Assembly (NCBI GenBank): GCA_964508975.1
Contig: CAZDVQ010000018.1
Span: forward strand, 1-64,000
From: CAZDVQ01 sp964508975
Lineage (GTDB): Bacteria; Bacteroidota; Bacteroidia; Chitinophagales; Saprospiraceae
Length of the DNA stretch: 64,000 nucleotides
Direction: 5' to 3'
The notes below the pieces were generated by a model. It saw only the letters and a program-made list of their open reading frames with translations. It was not told the origin of the DNA and did no database searches. Of the stretch, positions 42,981 to 51,519 are shown piece by piece (the stretch's first letter is position 1; every line of letters begins with the position of its first letter). Both the position numbers and the translations under genes were made by a program.

Positions 42981-43005
42981 GTAGAGACGTTCCGTGGAAC
43001 GTCTT
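42981..43005 (-). repeat. Family V palindrome, copy 4
   Basis: GACGTTCC and GGAACGTC flank GT; the minus strand ends CTCTAC, as in the other copies. It starts ten bases after the exbB-like stop and could act as a weak terminator or attenuator. Confidence 0.6.
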
Positions 43006-43011
43006 TAATCT

Positions 43012-43110
43012 GCGCCAGGTGCCTGGAGGGCGCCGCAACGCGGCGGTGCGCGTAGCGCACGGAGCGAACAGCGAACCCCGTAAGGGACCGACGGCGTAGC
43101 CGGGGCGCCC
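43012..43110 (-). repeat. Family I structured intergenic repeat, copy N
   Basis: On the minus strand GGGCGCC to CTGGCGC, with the heptad leader 43111-43150 that matches 41978-42016 inverted. Its tail (CCCTCCAGGCACCT) belongs to the other subclass than copy M, although the outer terminal pair is the same. Confidence 0.83.
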
Positions 43111-43216
43111 AAAAAGAACAAATGAACAAACGATGAAATGATTAAATGACATGGTTTGTGATTTATGCTAAATGGGCGCACCAAAAACCAAATTTTGAAC
43201 ATCTAACTGAATAGCC

Positions 43217-43633
43217 ATGGCGCTAAAAAAGAGAAATAAAGTCAGTGCAGATTTTAATATGGCGTCTTTGACAGACATCATCTTCCTGCTGCTGATCTTT
43301 TTCATGCTCTCCTCTTCATTGGTGAGCACCAACGCGTTGAACCTGAATTTGCCTAGTGCAAATACAAAGGTTACCTCGCCGCCCGACTTCATCAGCGTGT
43401 CGGTAAAAGAAAACGGTATTATTTACATTGGCAAGGAAATGATCACAGAATCTAGCTTAGAAGAACGCTTAATCCAGGCCATAGAGGCCAAACGAGCAAG
43501 TGTTAAGAATAGTGAAGATGTAACTGTTGTACTCAATGCCGAAGAAGACGTTACCATTAAGACGATAGCCAAAATCATGGAAATTGGCGCAAACCAGCGC
43601 ATTAAAATGGTGTTGGCAACTAAAGCAAACTAG
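43217..43633 (+). CDS. ExbD/TolR-type biopolymer transport protein
   Basis: 138 residues. One N-terminal membrane span (MASLTDIIFLLLIFFMLSSSLV, about 17-38) carries the conserved Asp in SLTDIIF, the proton-binding residue of ExbD/TolR. The periplasmic part (about 45-138) includes ISVSVKENGIIYIGKEMI and IKTIAKIMEIGANQRIKMVLATK, typical of the family. It is followed three bases later by the TonB-like gene, a clear operon. It works with the ExbB-like protein as a proton-driven motor. Confidence 0.9.
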   Translation: MALKKRNKVSADFNMASLTDIIFLLLIFFMLSSSLVSTNALNLNLPSANTKVTSPPDFISVSVKENGIIYIGKEMITESSLEERLIQAIEAKRASVKNSEDVTVVLNAEEDVTIKTIAKIMEIGANQRIKMVLATKAN

Positions 43634-43635
43634 TT

Positions 43636-44472
43636 ATGATACACTCCATGGATAGCAACCAAACGGAACAGACCAACCGAAAAAAAGGGATGGCCTTCTC
43701 CTTGGTGGTTCACATTATTGCATTTTCGTTTTTCTTTATCCGCTCTTGTGAAACAACTGCACCAGGCGGTGGTGGTGGTGGCGGAGCTGGTTCTATCAGC
43801 ATCAATTTCGGTGATGTAGAATCGGCCAAACAAACCGACGAGCCCCCTACTCCACCCCAGGAAGTGATTCCTAAACCCGAGGTGAATCGCCCTGAGCCTA
43901 AAGACAGGTACGTTACCAGTGATAACGACAACATCGCTATCAAGCAGGACAAAAAGAAGGACGATAAGAAGGATACTCCCAAAAAAACCGAAGAAGAACT
44001 GCGTCGTGAGCGCGAACAAGCAGATGCCTTGGCTGAAGCTAAACGCCTAGAAGACATGATTAAAGGCATGGGTGGTGCTGGTACTGGCTCTACTGGCGGC
44101 GGAACTGAAGGCGGCGGCGGTGGTGGTGGTCCCGGCAAAGGTCCTGGTACCGGCGGCGGTACTGGCGGTGGTTCCGGTGGCGGTTTTGGTAATGTTCGCG
44201 GTCCATTAGCAGGCCGTGGTGTTAAATCAAAATGCGCCGATATCAAAGACTTCTCACAGCGCGAAGGTGTGGTAATCGTTAAGGTTTGCGTTGACCGTAT
44301 GGGCAAGGTAACCAAGGCCAATGCCACTCAAAGTGGCTCAACTATCAACGATGCTGCCTTGTGGAAACTCTGCGAAAACTGTGCAAAAGAATATACGTTT
44401 AAATCAAGCTCGTCGGGTTCTGTTGAACAATGCGGCGAAATTGTTTTCGACTTTAGGTTAACCGGTGGTTAA
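43636..44472 (+). CDS. TonB-like energy transducer, glycine-rich
   Basis: 278 residues. A short cytoplasmic start, one membrane span (about 19-35, AFSLVVHIIAFSFFFI), a proline/charged linker (PPTPPQEVIPKPEVNRPEP, then KKDDKKDTPKK), a helical region, and a strikingly glycine-rich stretch (about 147-190, GGGTEGGGGGGGPGKG and similar). The C-terminal domain (about 195-278) with REGVVIVKVCVDRMGKVTKA resembles TonB/TolA C-terminal folds and contains five Cys residues. Co-transcription with the ExbD-like gene (two-base gap) supports the transducer role. Its end overlaps the convergent asnB gene by 20 bases. The Gly tract replaces the usual Pro-rich rod, which is unusual. Confidence 0.82.
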   Translation: MIHSMDSNQTEQTNRKKGMAFSLVVHIIAFSFFFIRSCETTAPGGGGGGGAGSISINFGDVESAKQTDEPPTPPQEVIPKPEVNRPEPKDRYVTSDNDNIAIKQDKKKDDKKDTPKKTEEELRREREQADALAEAKRLEDMIKGMGGAGTGSTGGGTEGGGGGGGPGKGPGTGGGTGGGSGGGFGNVRGPLAGRGVKSKCADIKDFSQREGVVIVKVCVDRMGKVTKANATQSGSTINDAALWKLCENCAKEYTFKSSSSGSVEQCGEIVFDFRLTGG

Positions 44473-46459
44473 ACTCCTGCCACCAGTAAACAAAAGCTAT
44501 ATATTTGAACACCTTGAAGTCTTCCACAGGGCTTTTCGGATTCAAAAATGCATTAAGGCCCTCTTCGAGGGCTTTTTTGTTGAATATACCCGAGGTGTCA
44601 TCCATGAACATTGGGATAGCCACCTTGGCCATATGTTTTATCCACTCGTTGTTGGGTACATCAAACCCCATTTTATCTTGGCGTGTACGCACTGGTTCCG
44701 GCAAGATGCCTTTCATGGCTTCGCGCAATAAGACTTTGCGCTGGCCGTCTTTCATTTTAAAGCTGGCGGGTAAGCTGAAAACGTAGTTGTACAGCTCTTT
44801 ATCATCGGCAAATGGCGTACGGGACTCAATAGAATACCACATGGAGCTTCGGTCTTCACAACGCAAGAGGTGTTTTAAGGGCGTACCAAAATATTCGTGC
44901 TCCAGGCTGCCGTTCAAATCTGTCAGGAAATCTTGTCTGAGTAAAAGCAATCTTTGTCTGTGTTCTTGGAGAAAATCAGCATCTAGGAAATGCATCTCGG
45001 ATTTTTGCTGGGCGTAGAGCCATGCTACAGCATTTGCAGGCAGCTTGGGTATCCAATTCATTTTGACAATGGCCTTGAGCAGGCTTTTAGCCCCCTGCCC
45101 CACTCCACCAGACAATTGCATCTCGTGGATGAGTTTTTTAAACTGGCCAGATTGGAGCAATTCAAACCAAAACGAAAGGTTATGGTGATTATAACCAGAG
45201 AAAAGTTCATCACCGCCTTGACCATCCAATAGTACTTTTACGCCCTGTTTAGCTGCCATTTCCATCACACGGAACTGCGCATAGGTACGCGAGGAAAAGG
45301 TTGGGATGTCCTGTGCATAAAGCATGGTGCCCAAGTTTTGGGCTAGTTCATCGGCTGTCGGACTGGTTACATGCCAATCGGAAGATGTTTGATCTACCAC
45401 ATGCTTGGCCCAGGGCCGCTCATCGAACATGGGGTTGTCAAATGCTGCCGTAAATACAGACAATTGTTGTCCTTGAGGCAGCAATTGATGCATCCCCGTC
45501 ACGATGCTGGAGCTATCTAAGCCACCGCTTAGGCATGAACCCACGGTTACATCTGCACGTAAGCGTAGCTTAATAGAATTCAACAACAACGCCCGTGTTT
45601 GCTCTACCGCATCCGAGAACACATTGTCTGAGTAAATGAATTTTTTGTCTGATTGCGGAACTACTTTGTATGGGTACGTACTAATACTACCTGTATTGAG
45701 GTTAATACTGCAAATTTCACCCGGCATAAGCTCCATGATACCTGCAAATAAACCTTCTTCCTCGTGTTCAATCTTCCCCATCACAAAGTAATCGTAGGCT
45801 GCTTTGTGGTTTAGTTTTAAAGGAATCTCAGGCAGGCTCAACAAGGCTTTTTGCTCCGATGCAAATGCAAAAAAATTATGGTCGTGGTGGTAATACAGCG
45901 GTTTTACGCCTGTAACATCACGGGCAAGGTATAATCTACCCGCTTGTACATCAAATACACAAAAGGCCCACATACCGTTGAGGCGTTGCAGGGCGCCTTC
46001 TCCCCAAGTAATCCAGGCTTGGAGCAGCACTTCTGAATCCGACGAGGTGTAAAAGGTGCTGCCCAGTGTTTCAAGCTCAGCGCGAAGCTCGAGGTAATTG
46101 TAAATCTCCCCGTTGAAGGTCATCCAGTAGTTTCGGCTGCGATCGCACATGGGCTGGTGGCCTGCTGGACTGAGGTCGATGATCGACAAGCGGCGATGCC
46201 CGAGCCCTATTACAACATGGTCTAGTAAATGGCTGTCAGGAGCTACCGTCGGCTGGTAAGGAGTATCACTAGCCTTAACTATAGCTGGGGTATCCATGCC
46301 AAAGCTTGGAAAATAATGGCCTTTGTCGTCGAAAAAGGCAAAGCCTTCATCATCGGGACCCCGATGGCGAAGGCTTTGGTTCATTTTAGCTAAATAGCTC
46401 GGCAGATTGGCCCTAAGCGTACCATTGTTGAATGTAACGATACCGGTAATGCCGCACAT
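44453..46459 (-). CDS. asnB: Asparagine synthetase (glutamine-hydrolysing)
   Basis: 668 residues. An N-terminal glutaminase domain starts MCGITGIV, with nucleophile Cys2, RHRGPDDEG and GHRRLSIIDLS. The C-terminal synthetase domain contains the ATP pyrophosphatase loop SCLSGGLDSSSI (about 308-319) and SVFTAAFDNPMFDE. It makes asparagine from aspartate, glutamine and ATP; family members also amidate other acids in surface-polysaccharide clusters, but nothing here suggests that. The gene is directly preceded by an 84-base heptad repeat array that fills the gap to argS. Its 3' end overlaps the TonB-like gene by 20 bases on the other strand. Confidence 0.93.
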   Translation of the reverse strand: MCGITGIVTFNNGTLRANLPSYLAKMNQSLRHRGPDDEGFAFFDDKGHYFPSFGMDTPAIVKASDTPYQPTVAPDSHLLDHVVIGLGHRRLSIIDLSPAGHQPMCDRSRNYWMTFNGEIYNYLELRAELETLGSTFYTSSDSEVLLQAWITWGEGALQRLNGMWAFCVFDVQAGRLYLARDVTGVKPLYYHHDHNFFAFASEQKALLSLPEIPLKLNHKAAYDYFVMGKIEHEEEGLFAGIMELMPGEICSINLNTGSISTYPYKVVPQSDKKFIYSDNVFSDAVEQTRALLLNSIKLRLRADVTVGSCLSGGLDSSSIVTGMHQLLPQGQQLSVFTAAFDNPMFDERPWAKHVVDQTSSDWHVTSPTADELAQNLGTMLYAQDIPTFSSRTYAQFRVMEMAAKQGVKVLLDGQGGDELFSGYNHHNLSFWFELLQSGQFKKLIHEMQLSGGVGQGAKSLLKAIVKMNWIPKLPANAVAWLYAQQKSEMHFLDADFLQEHRQRLLLLRQDFLTDLNGSLEHEYFGTPLKHLLRCEDRSSMWYSIESRTPFADDKELYNYVFSLPASFKMKDGQRKVLLREAMKGILPEPVRTRQDKMGFDVPNNEWIKHMAKVAIPMFMDDTSGIFNKKALEEGLNAFLNPKSPVEDFKVFKYIAFVYWWQEFNHRLT

Positions 46460-46460
46460 A

Positions 46461-46544
46461 ATGAACTATAAATGATGAACTATGAACAATGAACAATGAA
46501 CAATGAACAATGAACAATGAATGATAAACTATGAATAATGAACA
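46461..46544. repeat. Perfect heptanucleotide array, 12 units
   Basis: ATGAACA-type heptads (six consecutive near-perfect ATGAACA units in the middle, variants ATGAACT, ATAAACT, ATGAATA at the ends) fill the entire gap between argS and asnB. It therefore forms the asnB 5' leader. In this phase ATG recurs every seven bases in rotating frames. Confidence 0.88.
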
Positions 46545-48440
46545 TTACATCCTGTCGGGCATTTGGATGCCCAACATGTTCATGGAAGTGGCGAGGCAAT
46601 GTGCTACAGATTTGCTGAGTTCAATCCGGAAAGCTGCCGCATCTGGTTCGGCACGTAGAATGGAAACATCGTTCCAGAAGCGGTGGTAAGCCTTAGCCAG
46701 GTTATAGGCGAAGTCAGCTATTAAGGCTGGATTATAGCCCTCCGCTGCATGGTGTACCGTGCTTGGCAGGGTATTCATGATGAATATCAATTCCCGTTCA
46801 GCAGGTTCTAAAGCAGCATAATGACTAGCATTACCTAGGGTGATATCTACTGCTTTACGCTGTACTGCTTGTGTACGCACGTAGGCATTTTGGATATACG
46901 GCCCCGTATGACCTTGTAAATCAATGGATTGCTTGGGGTCGAAAATCATTTTCTTCTTGGGATCAACCTTCAAGATGAAGTATTTCAAAGAGCCCAAGCC
47001 CACGATTTTCCAAATTTGCTGTTTGGCCTCGTCCGATAGTTCAGCGAGGGTTTCGCGTTGCATGGATTCTTGCTTCACCTCCTCGATAACTTCCGCTATC
47101 AGGTCGTCGGCATCTACTACTGTACCTTCGCGCGATTTCATCTTGCCCTCTGGTAGTTCAACCATGCCATAGCTCAAGTGGAACATGTCGTTGGCATAAG
47201 GCTCACCCAAACGTTTTAGGATTTCAAACAAAACCTTGAAGTGATACTCTTGCTCATCACCAACTACATACACCATTTTCTGTACACCGCCAAAATCGCG
47301 GTATCGCATAGGAGCCATACCAATATCCTGCGTGATGTAAACAGAAGTACCGTTGCTGCGTAGAAGTAGCTTATGATCAAGTTTGGCCTCGGTTAGGTCA
47401 ACCCAAACGGAGGTATCATCCTTGCGGTAAAAAGCACCCTTAGCAAGTCCTTGCTCCACGATATCTTTACCAATAAGGTAGGTTTGCGATTCGAAGTAGT
47501 TCTTATCAAAGCCAACGCCTAGTTGTGCATAAGTTTGGAACATACCGTCTAAAACCCACTGATTCATTTGTTTCCAGAGGGCGATGACTGTTTCTTCGCC
47601 TTTTTCCCAGTTTTCCAACATGCCGCTAGCTTGCTTGCCTAGTGCACTCTGGGTATTGAAGTAGGTGTTTTTATTGACTTCTTTGAAGAAGTATTTTTGC
47701 AAGGCGTCAGCTTCTTCAGAGCCTATTTCCTTGATGGCTTTTGCTTTAGCAGGGCTATCCAGCCAAGTTTGCAGTAAGTGTTGGGCATCACTCCCTTTTT
47801 GCCATTCGGCGTATTCTGCTTGGAAAGCTTGTTCAAACTTAACGTAGTAAGCGCCCACCAAGTGATCGCCTTTCATACCGCTTGATTCAGGGGTCTCACC
47901 GTTGCCAAACCGTTGCCAAGCCAGCATGCTCTTACAAATGTGAATCCCGCGGTCGTTGATAACCTGGGTTTTAATCACCTCGTAACCTGCTTTCTCTAGA
48001 ATTTGACAAGTTGCCCAGCCCAACAGGTTGTTCCGGATATGCCCCAAGTGTAAGGGTTTATTGGTATTGGGCGAGGAGTACTCAACAACTACTTTTTTGC
48101 CTTTGGCAGGCAATTGACCATAGCTAGCGCCTTGGTTTTGAACAAATTGATTAAAACTAATCCAGTATGCATCTGCTACAACCAAGTTGCAAAAGCCTTT
48201 AACCACATTGTACGAGTCGATCTCGGGCATGTGCTCGGCAAGGTAGGCGCCTAGCTGTTCTGCGACTTCCTCGGGCTTGAGTTTAGCCAATTTTACAAAT
48301 GGGAAAACGACAATCGAATAATGGCCTTCAAAGTTGGCCGGTGTCTGGTTGATAACGATGTCTGAAACTTGTATATCATGTTGGTATAAACTAGCAATGG
48401 CCTTTACCGTGCTTAATTTTATACTAGATTCAATATTCAT
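46545..48440 (-). CDS. argS: Arginyl-tRNA synthetase
   Basis: 631 residues from the ATG at 48440; a TTG four codons further upstream is less likely. Class I aminoacyl-tRNA synthetase that charges tRNA-Arg, such as the one at 31.5 kb. The N-terminal Add-1 domain (about 1-110) binds the tRNA D-loop. The class I HIGH motif is HLGHIRNN in YSSPNTNKPLHLGHIRNN (about 125). The KMSKS-like loop reads GKMKSREGTVVDADDL. The C-terminal DALR anticodon-binding domain ends GIQMPDRM, as in ArgS generally. It starts 13 bases after the stop of the membrane protein gene, so it is probably co-transcribed with it. Confidence 0.94.
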   Translation of the reverse strand: MNIESSIKLSTVKAIASLYQHDIQVSDIVINQTPANFEGHYSIVVFPFVKLAKLKPEEVAEQLGAYLAEHMPEIDSYNVVKGFCNLVVADAYWISFNQFVQNQGASYGQLPAKGKKVVVEYSSPNTNKPLHLGHIRNNLLGWATCQILEKAGYEVIKTQVINDRGIHICKSMLAWQRFGNGETPESSGMKGDHLVGAYYVKFEQAFQAEYAEWQKGSDAQHLLQTWLDSPAKAKAIKEIGSEEADALQKYFFKEVNKNTYFNTQSALGKQASGMLENWEKGEETVIALWKQMNQWVLDGMFQTYAQLGVGFDKNYFESQTYLIGKDIVEQGLAKGAFYRKDDTSVWVDLTEAKLDHKLLLRSNGTSVYITQDIGMAPMRYRDFGGVQKMVYVVGDEQEYHFKVLFEILKRLGEPYANDMFHLSYGMVELPEGKMKSREGTVVDADDLIAEVIEEVKQESMQRETLAELSDEAKQQIWKIVGLGSLKYFILKVDPKKKMIFDPKQSIDLQGHTGPYIQNAYVRTQAVQRKAVDITLGNASHYAALEPAERELIFIMNTLPSTVHHAAEGYNPALIADFAYNLAKAYHRFWNDVSILRAEPDAAAFRIELSKSVAHCLATSMNMLGIQMPDRM

Positions 48441-48452
48441 GTTGTAGGGCAA

Positions 48453-49052
48453 TTATTGTAATAAAAAGTAGTAGGCTATCATTAAGCCTATATTGAGGAG
48501 CAGCAGGCCATTGTACAGGAAACCACGGTTGGGAACGGCTTTCTCCAAAACGAAATCGTCCATTTTACCCTTTAACTGTGAACTGATTTGGTTTACTTTA
48601 TCCGTGGCGGAGTTGCTAAAGTCCATTTCTTGTATCCACTTGGTGATCGGGATTCTGTTCAACACAAACTGTAGGATTTCCTTGATGAAGGCCGGCTTGC
48701 CTTCTAGCAGTTTATCCAAATGACCTTGCAAATTACCTGCTAGATTACTGGCGGCATTCATCGGGTTATTAGGATCGGCAATTTTACTAACGATGCTGTT
48801 GGTCCAAGCTGTAATTTCTGTATCCAAGCCTTTCCAGGCACCTCTTACGGCACCGTTCACGACCCGCTTGTAGGCCATGAAAAAGTAAACAATGGGTGCT
48901 GCTATAAACAAGAGCAATGGCCAAGAACCAAAACCCATGAAAAACATCACCAAGGCAAAGCCCCAGTTCAAAAATACGCCCATCAGTATGGTTTTGGCAA
49001 AAGACCAAATACCACCCGCGATTACGCCTTTAGCTATGGAGAAAAAACCCAT
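48453..49052 (-). CDS. Hypothetical membrane protein
   Basis: 199 residues with probable membrane segments at about 13-40, 45-62 and 176-197. The central part (about 65-165) is hydrophilic, amphipathic and rich in helix formers (AITAWTNSIVSKIADPNNPMN). It may be a Bacteroidota-specific envelope protein; the family was not recognised. Its start lies downstream of heptad repeats, and argS follows immediately on the same strand. Confidence 0.72.
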   Translation of the reverse strand: MGFFSIAKGVIAGGIWSFAKTILMGVFLNWGFALVMFFMGFGSWPLLLFIAAPIVYFFMAYKRVVNGAVRGAWKGLDTEITAWTNSIVSKIADPNNPMNAASNLAGNLQGHLDKLLEGKPAFIKEILQFVLNRIPITKWIQEMDFSNSATDKVNQISSQLKGKMDDFVLEKAVPNRGFLYNGLLLLNIGLMIAYYFLLQ

Positions 49053-49059
49053 TTTAGTT

Positions 49060-49152
49060 AGGAATTAGGGATGAGGAGTTAGGAGTTAAAGGAAAATAGT
49101 TAAGAGTTTCCGCATTCCTAACTCATAACTCATAACTCCTAACTCATAACTA
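49060..49152. repeat. Heptanucleotide (period-7) tract
   Basis: AGTTAGG-type heptads on the left (49060-49105) and AACTCAT/AACTCCT heptads on the right (about 49118-49150). The two halves are inverted relative to each other and can pair across a short centre. Confidence 0.75.
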
Positions 49153-49153
49153 T

Positions 49154-50233
49154 TTAAAGTATTTCCTTCAACTTGGCTTCCAGTGCTGGACCACGTAAGT
49201 CTTGGGCCACGATACGGCCTTTACGGTCGAGCAAGAAAGTTTTGGGAATGGATTGTATACCGTACAACTGGTTCAGCGGACCATTCCATGCCTGTAATTC
49301 ACTCACGTGGTTGGGCCAAATCAAACCGTCTTGTTGAATAGCTTGAACCCAAGCCGATTTTTCTTTATCCAGTGATACGCTCATCACGGTAAAGCCTTTG
49401 CCTTTGTACTTGTTGTAAGCGGCTACCACATTGGGGTTTTCAGCACGACAAGGTCGACACCAAGAAGCCCAGAAGTCAAGCAGGACCACTTTGCCACGTA
49501 AGCTTGACAAGGATATTTTTTGGCCATCTGGATTGGGCAAACTGAAGTCCGGAGCCACTTTACCTGAATTTAACTGACCGTCAATCTGTACGATGATTGG
49601 CTGCATCTCCGTGGTATACGGCGAACTTGGGTATTTTTTCTGGAGCTTCTCCAAGGCTTTTTTCCAAGTATCCAGGTTGTCATCCGCTTGTGGGTTGGTC
49701 ATGCGGGCCAAGAACCAAGCAGCCAATGGCGATTGCGTGGTATCCACAAAGCGCTTGATATCCTTGGGCGATACTTCCTTGCCGTAGAAAGGTAACAGGC
49801 CGTAGGTTTCTGGCGCACCACCAAATTTAGATGCTTTCGGGTTTTGGAAATCAATCTCGAGGTTGATGTCTTGCTGCTCCGATATGATAAAGGATAGGTA
49901 GTTCTGCTGCCCTTGGCGAATACGGTATACACCCGGCGTGTACTTGTCCACAGGTATGCTAAACTTACCGCTAGCATCCGGTTGCGCCGAACCCATAATC
50001 TCGCTCGATTGCATGAAAATTTGATCCAAGAATACCTGGGCACCATCGCTGTTTTTAATAATGCCATTCACGCGGTAGGCACCTTCGGTTGCTGTAGTTG
50101 TAGTAGTGCTAGCATTATCAGCAGAAGCAGTGGTTTGTGTACTATCTGCGTTTACCGTTGTTTCCTTGTTGCTAGAATTGTTGCAAGCAACTAAGCCCAA
50201 ACCCAAGGAAAATATGATGATATATCGTTTCAT
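49154..50233 (-). CDS. TlpA-type thioredoxin-fold lipoprotein
   Basis: 359 residues. A lipoprotein signal ends GLGLVACNN (Cys about 17), followed by a Ser/Thr-rich linker (TTVNADSTQTTASADNASTT). A beta-rich DUF4369-like domain spans about 55-200 and a TlpA/AhpC-type thioredoxin domain about 215-359, with APDFSLPNPDGQKISLSSLRGKVVLLDFWASWC. The redox motif is CRPC in WASWCRPCRAENPN. It probably keeps periplasmic cysteines reduced or supports cytochrome maturation. Similar proteins occur in many copies per Bacteroidota genome, so a specific partner cannot be given. Confidence 0.88.
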   Translation of the reverse strand: MKRYIIIFSLGLGLVACNNSSNKETTVNADSTQTTASADNASTTTTTATEGAYRVNGIIKNSDGAQVFLDQIFMQSSEIMGSAQPDASGKFSIPVDKYTPGVYRIRQGQQNYLSFIISEQQDINLEIDFQNPKASKFGGAPETYGLLPFYGKEVSPKDIKRFVDTTQSPLAAWFLARMTNPQADDNLDTWKKALEKLQKKYPSSPYTTEMQPIIVQIDGQLNSGKVAPDFSLPNPDGQKISLSSLRGKVVLLDFWASWCRPCRAENPNVVAAYNKYKGKGFTVMSVSLDKEKSAWVQAIQQDGLIWPNHVSELQAWNGPLNQLYGIQSIPKTFLLDRKGRIVAQDLRGPALEAKLKEIL

Positions 50234-50269
50234 GTTTGTTGATTTTTAAGTCGGCAAAAATATGAAATT

Positions 50270-50345
50270 TAGTTGATAGTTGGTAGTTGATAGTTGGTAT
50301 AACTCTACACCAAATCTCCTCTCTTCTATCTCCTCTCTCCTATCT
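50270..50345. repeat. Heptanucleotide (period-7) tract
   Basis: AGTTGAT AGTTGGT AGTTGAT AGTTGGT, then CTCTCTT CTATCTC CTCTCTC CTATCTC: two different heptad families side by side between the TlpA-like gene and holA. Confidence 0.75.
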
Positions 50346-50350
50346 CGTAT

Positions 50351-51415
50351 TTAACTATGCAATATTTTCCACACCATTTCGCGCATTAACTCGCCTTCCG
50401 AGGTGCCGTCGCTGTTCACGCCTTTACCTTTGAGGTCAAATTCACGCAAGGCAGCGATGGCGGCCTCCGTTTGAGGCAAGTTGTAATGCTTCAAGGCTAT
50501 CCTGAAATCTTTCAGTTTCCAGCTCATCTTTTTGTAGGCTGCATTCAATTGGTCTTCGCTGGCTTCAGGCATGAATAAAGCACCAACTTGTTCTTTTTCG
50601 CTGGCATTGCGGTAAAACTGCGCCACATACAAGCTGCTGAAAAAGCCGTACAACGATGCAATGACTTTAATTAACGGGTTTTCGCGCAAATTAGCCGCAA
50701 AGTGGTTTACAATGGTGTTCGACTTGAGCATGTCCTTTTCGGCGAGGGCCCGTTGCAGTTCAAACACGTTAAAATCTTTGCTTAAACCTACATTGGCCTC
50801 GATGCGCTCGGTGGTAATTTCCTCGCCGGGTTTCATGCCGATGGCCAATTTCTCGAGTTCGTTGACCACCTTGCCCAAATCTGTACCTAGAAACTCAGCG
50901 AGTAAATGCGCTGCTTGATCATTGATTTTCAGCTGTTTACCCGTGAGGTAATCGGTAATCCACTCTGGTACTTGATTATCGTAGATGCGTTTCGACTCGT
51001 ACACTACCCCCCCCCCAGCCTCGATGGCTTTGAGGAGTTTTTTGCGGGCATCAAACTTGGAATGTTTGTGCGCAATAACCAACAAGGTGGTATTCAACGG
51101 GTTAGATGCATATTTTTCAAGCGCATCCAGGTCTTTCATCTGCTGCGCTTCTTTGAGCAAAACCACTTGGCGCTCAGCCATAACGGGGTAACGGCGCACT
51201 TGGTCAATCACAGCAATATGGTCCACATCTTTGCCGTAAAGCGCAATGAAGTTAAAAGCCTTCTCCATATCGTTCAACACGTGGTCTTCCACGTAGTTGC
51301 ACACCTCGTCGATATAATAGGGTTCCTCGCCGTGCAGGAAATACACGGGGGCAAATTCTTTTTTCTTGAAGCCCTTGATGATCTCATCAAAGCTCTGGAT
51401 TTTCGTTTTTGACAT
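50351..51415 (-). CDS. holA: DNA polymerase III subunit delta
   Basis: 354 residues, clamp-loader subunit that opens the beta sliding clamp. The N-terminal domain shows APVYFLHGEEPYYIDEV and FNFIALYGKDVD, followed by QVRRYPVMAERQVVLLKEAQ, all characteristic of HolA. The C-terminal helical collar ends KTxAx-type helices with PQTEAAIAALREFDLKGKGV. Codons 136-138 region (about 51005-51014 on the plus strand) contain ten consecutive Cs (poly-G on the coding strand), encoding Gly-Gly-Gly in EAGGGVVYESK. An insertion or deletion there would inactivate an essential gene. It is divergent from the HSDR_N gene. Confidence 0.9.
   Translation of the reverse strand: MSKTKIQSFDEIIKGFKKKEFAPVYFLHGEEPYYIDEVCNYVEDHVLNDMEKAFNFIALYGKDVDHIAVIDQVRRYPVMAERQVVLLKEAQQMKDLDALEKYASNPLNTTLLVIAHKHSKFDARKKLLKAIEAGGGVVYESKRIYDNQVPEWITDYLTGKQLKINDQAAHLLAEFLGTDLGKVVNELEKLAIGMKPGEEITTERIEANVGLSKDFNVFELQRALAEKDMLKSNTIVNHFAANLRENPLIKVIASLYGFFSSLYVAQFYRNASEKEQVGALFMPEASEDQLNAAYKKMSWKLKDFRIALKHYNLPQTEAAIAALREFDLKGKGVNSDGTSEGELMREMVWKILHS
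51005..51014. repeat. Homopolymer of ten C inside holA
   Basis: Ten Cs in a row on the plus strand, the longest GC homopolymer in the window, in the coding part of an essential gene. Confidence 0.85.
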
Positions 51416-51519
51416 ACAAAACTGCTTTTCACGATCCGTTACAGCCGTAAAGTTATGACGCTTTATCGCAATATCAAATTTGTTGTACTTTTACCTGCTC
51501 AAAGTCTAAAACTTCCCGC

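Noticed and set aside
44453..44472. Frameshift at the asnB/TonB-like junction
   Set aside because: Both proteins end as expected; the 20-base overlap is simply convergent genes sharing their ends.
46461..46544. CRISPR array or regulatory minisatellite with spacers
   Set aside because: Contiguous 7-base units with no spacers.
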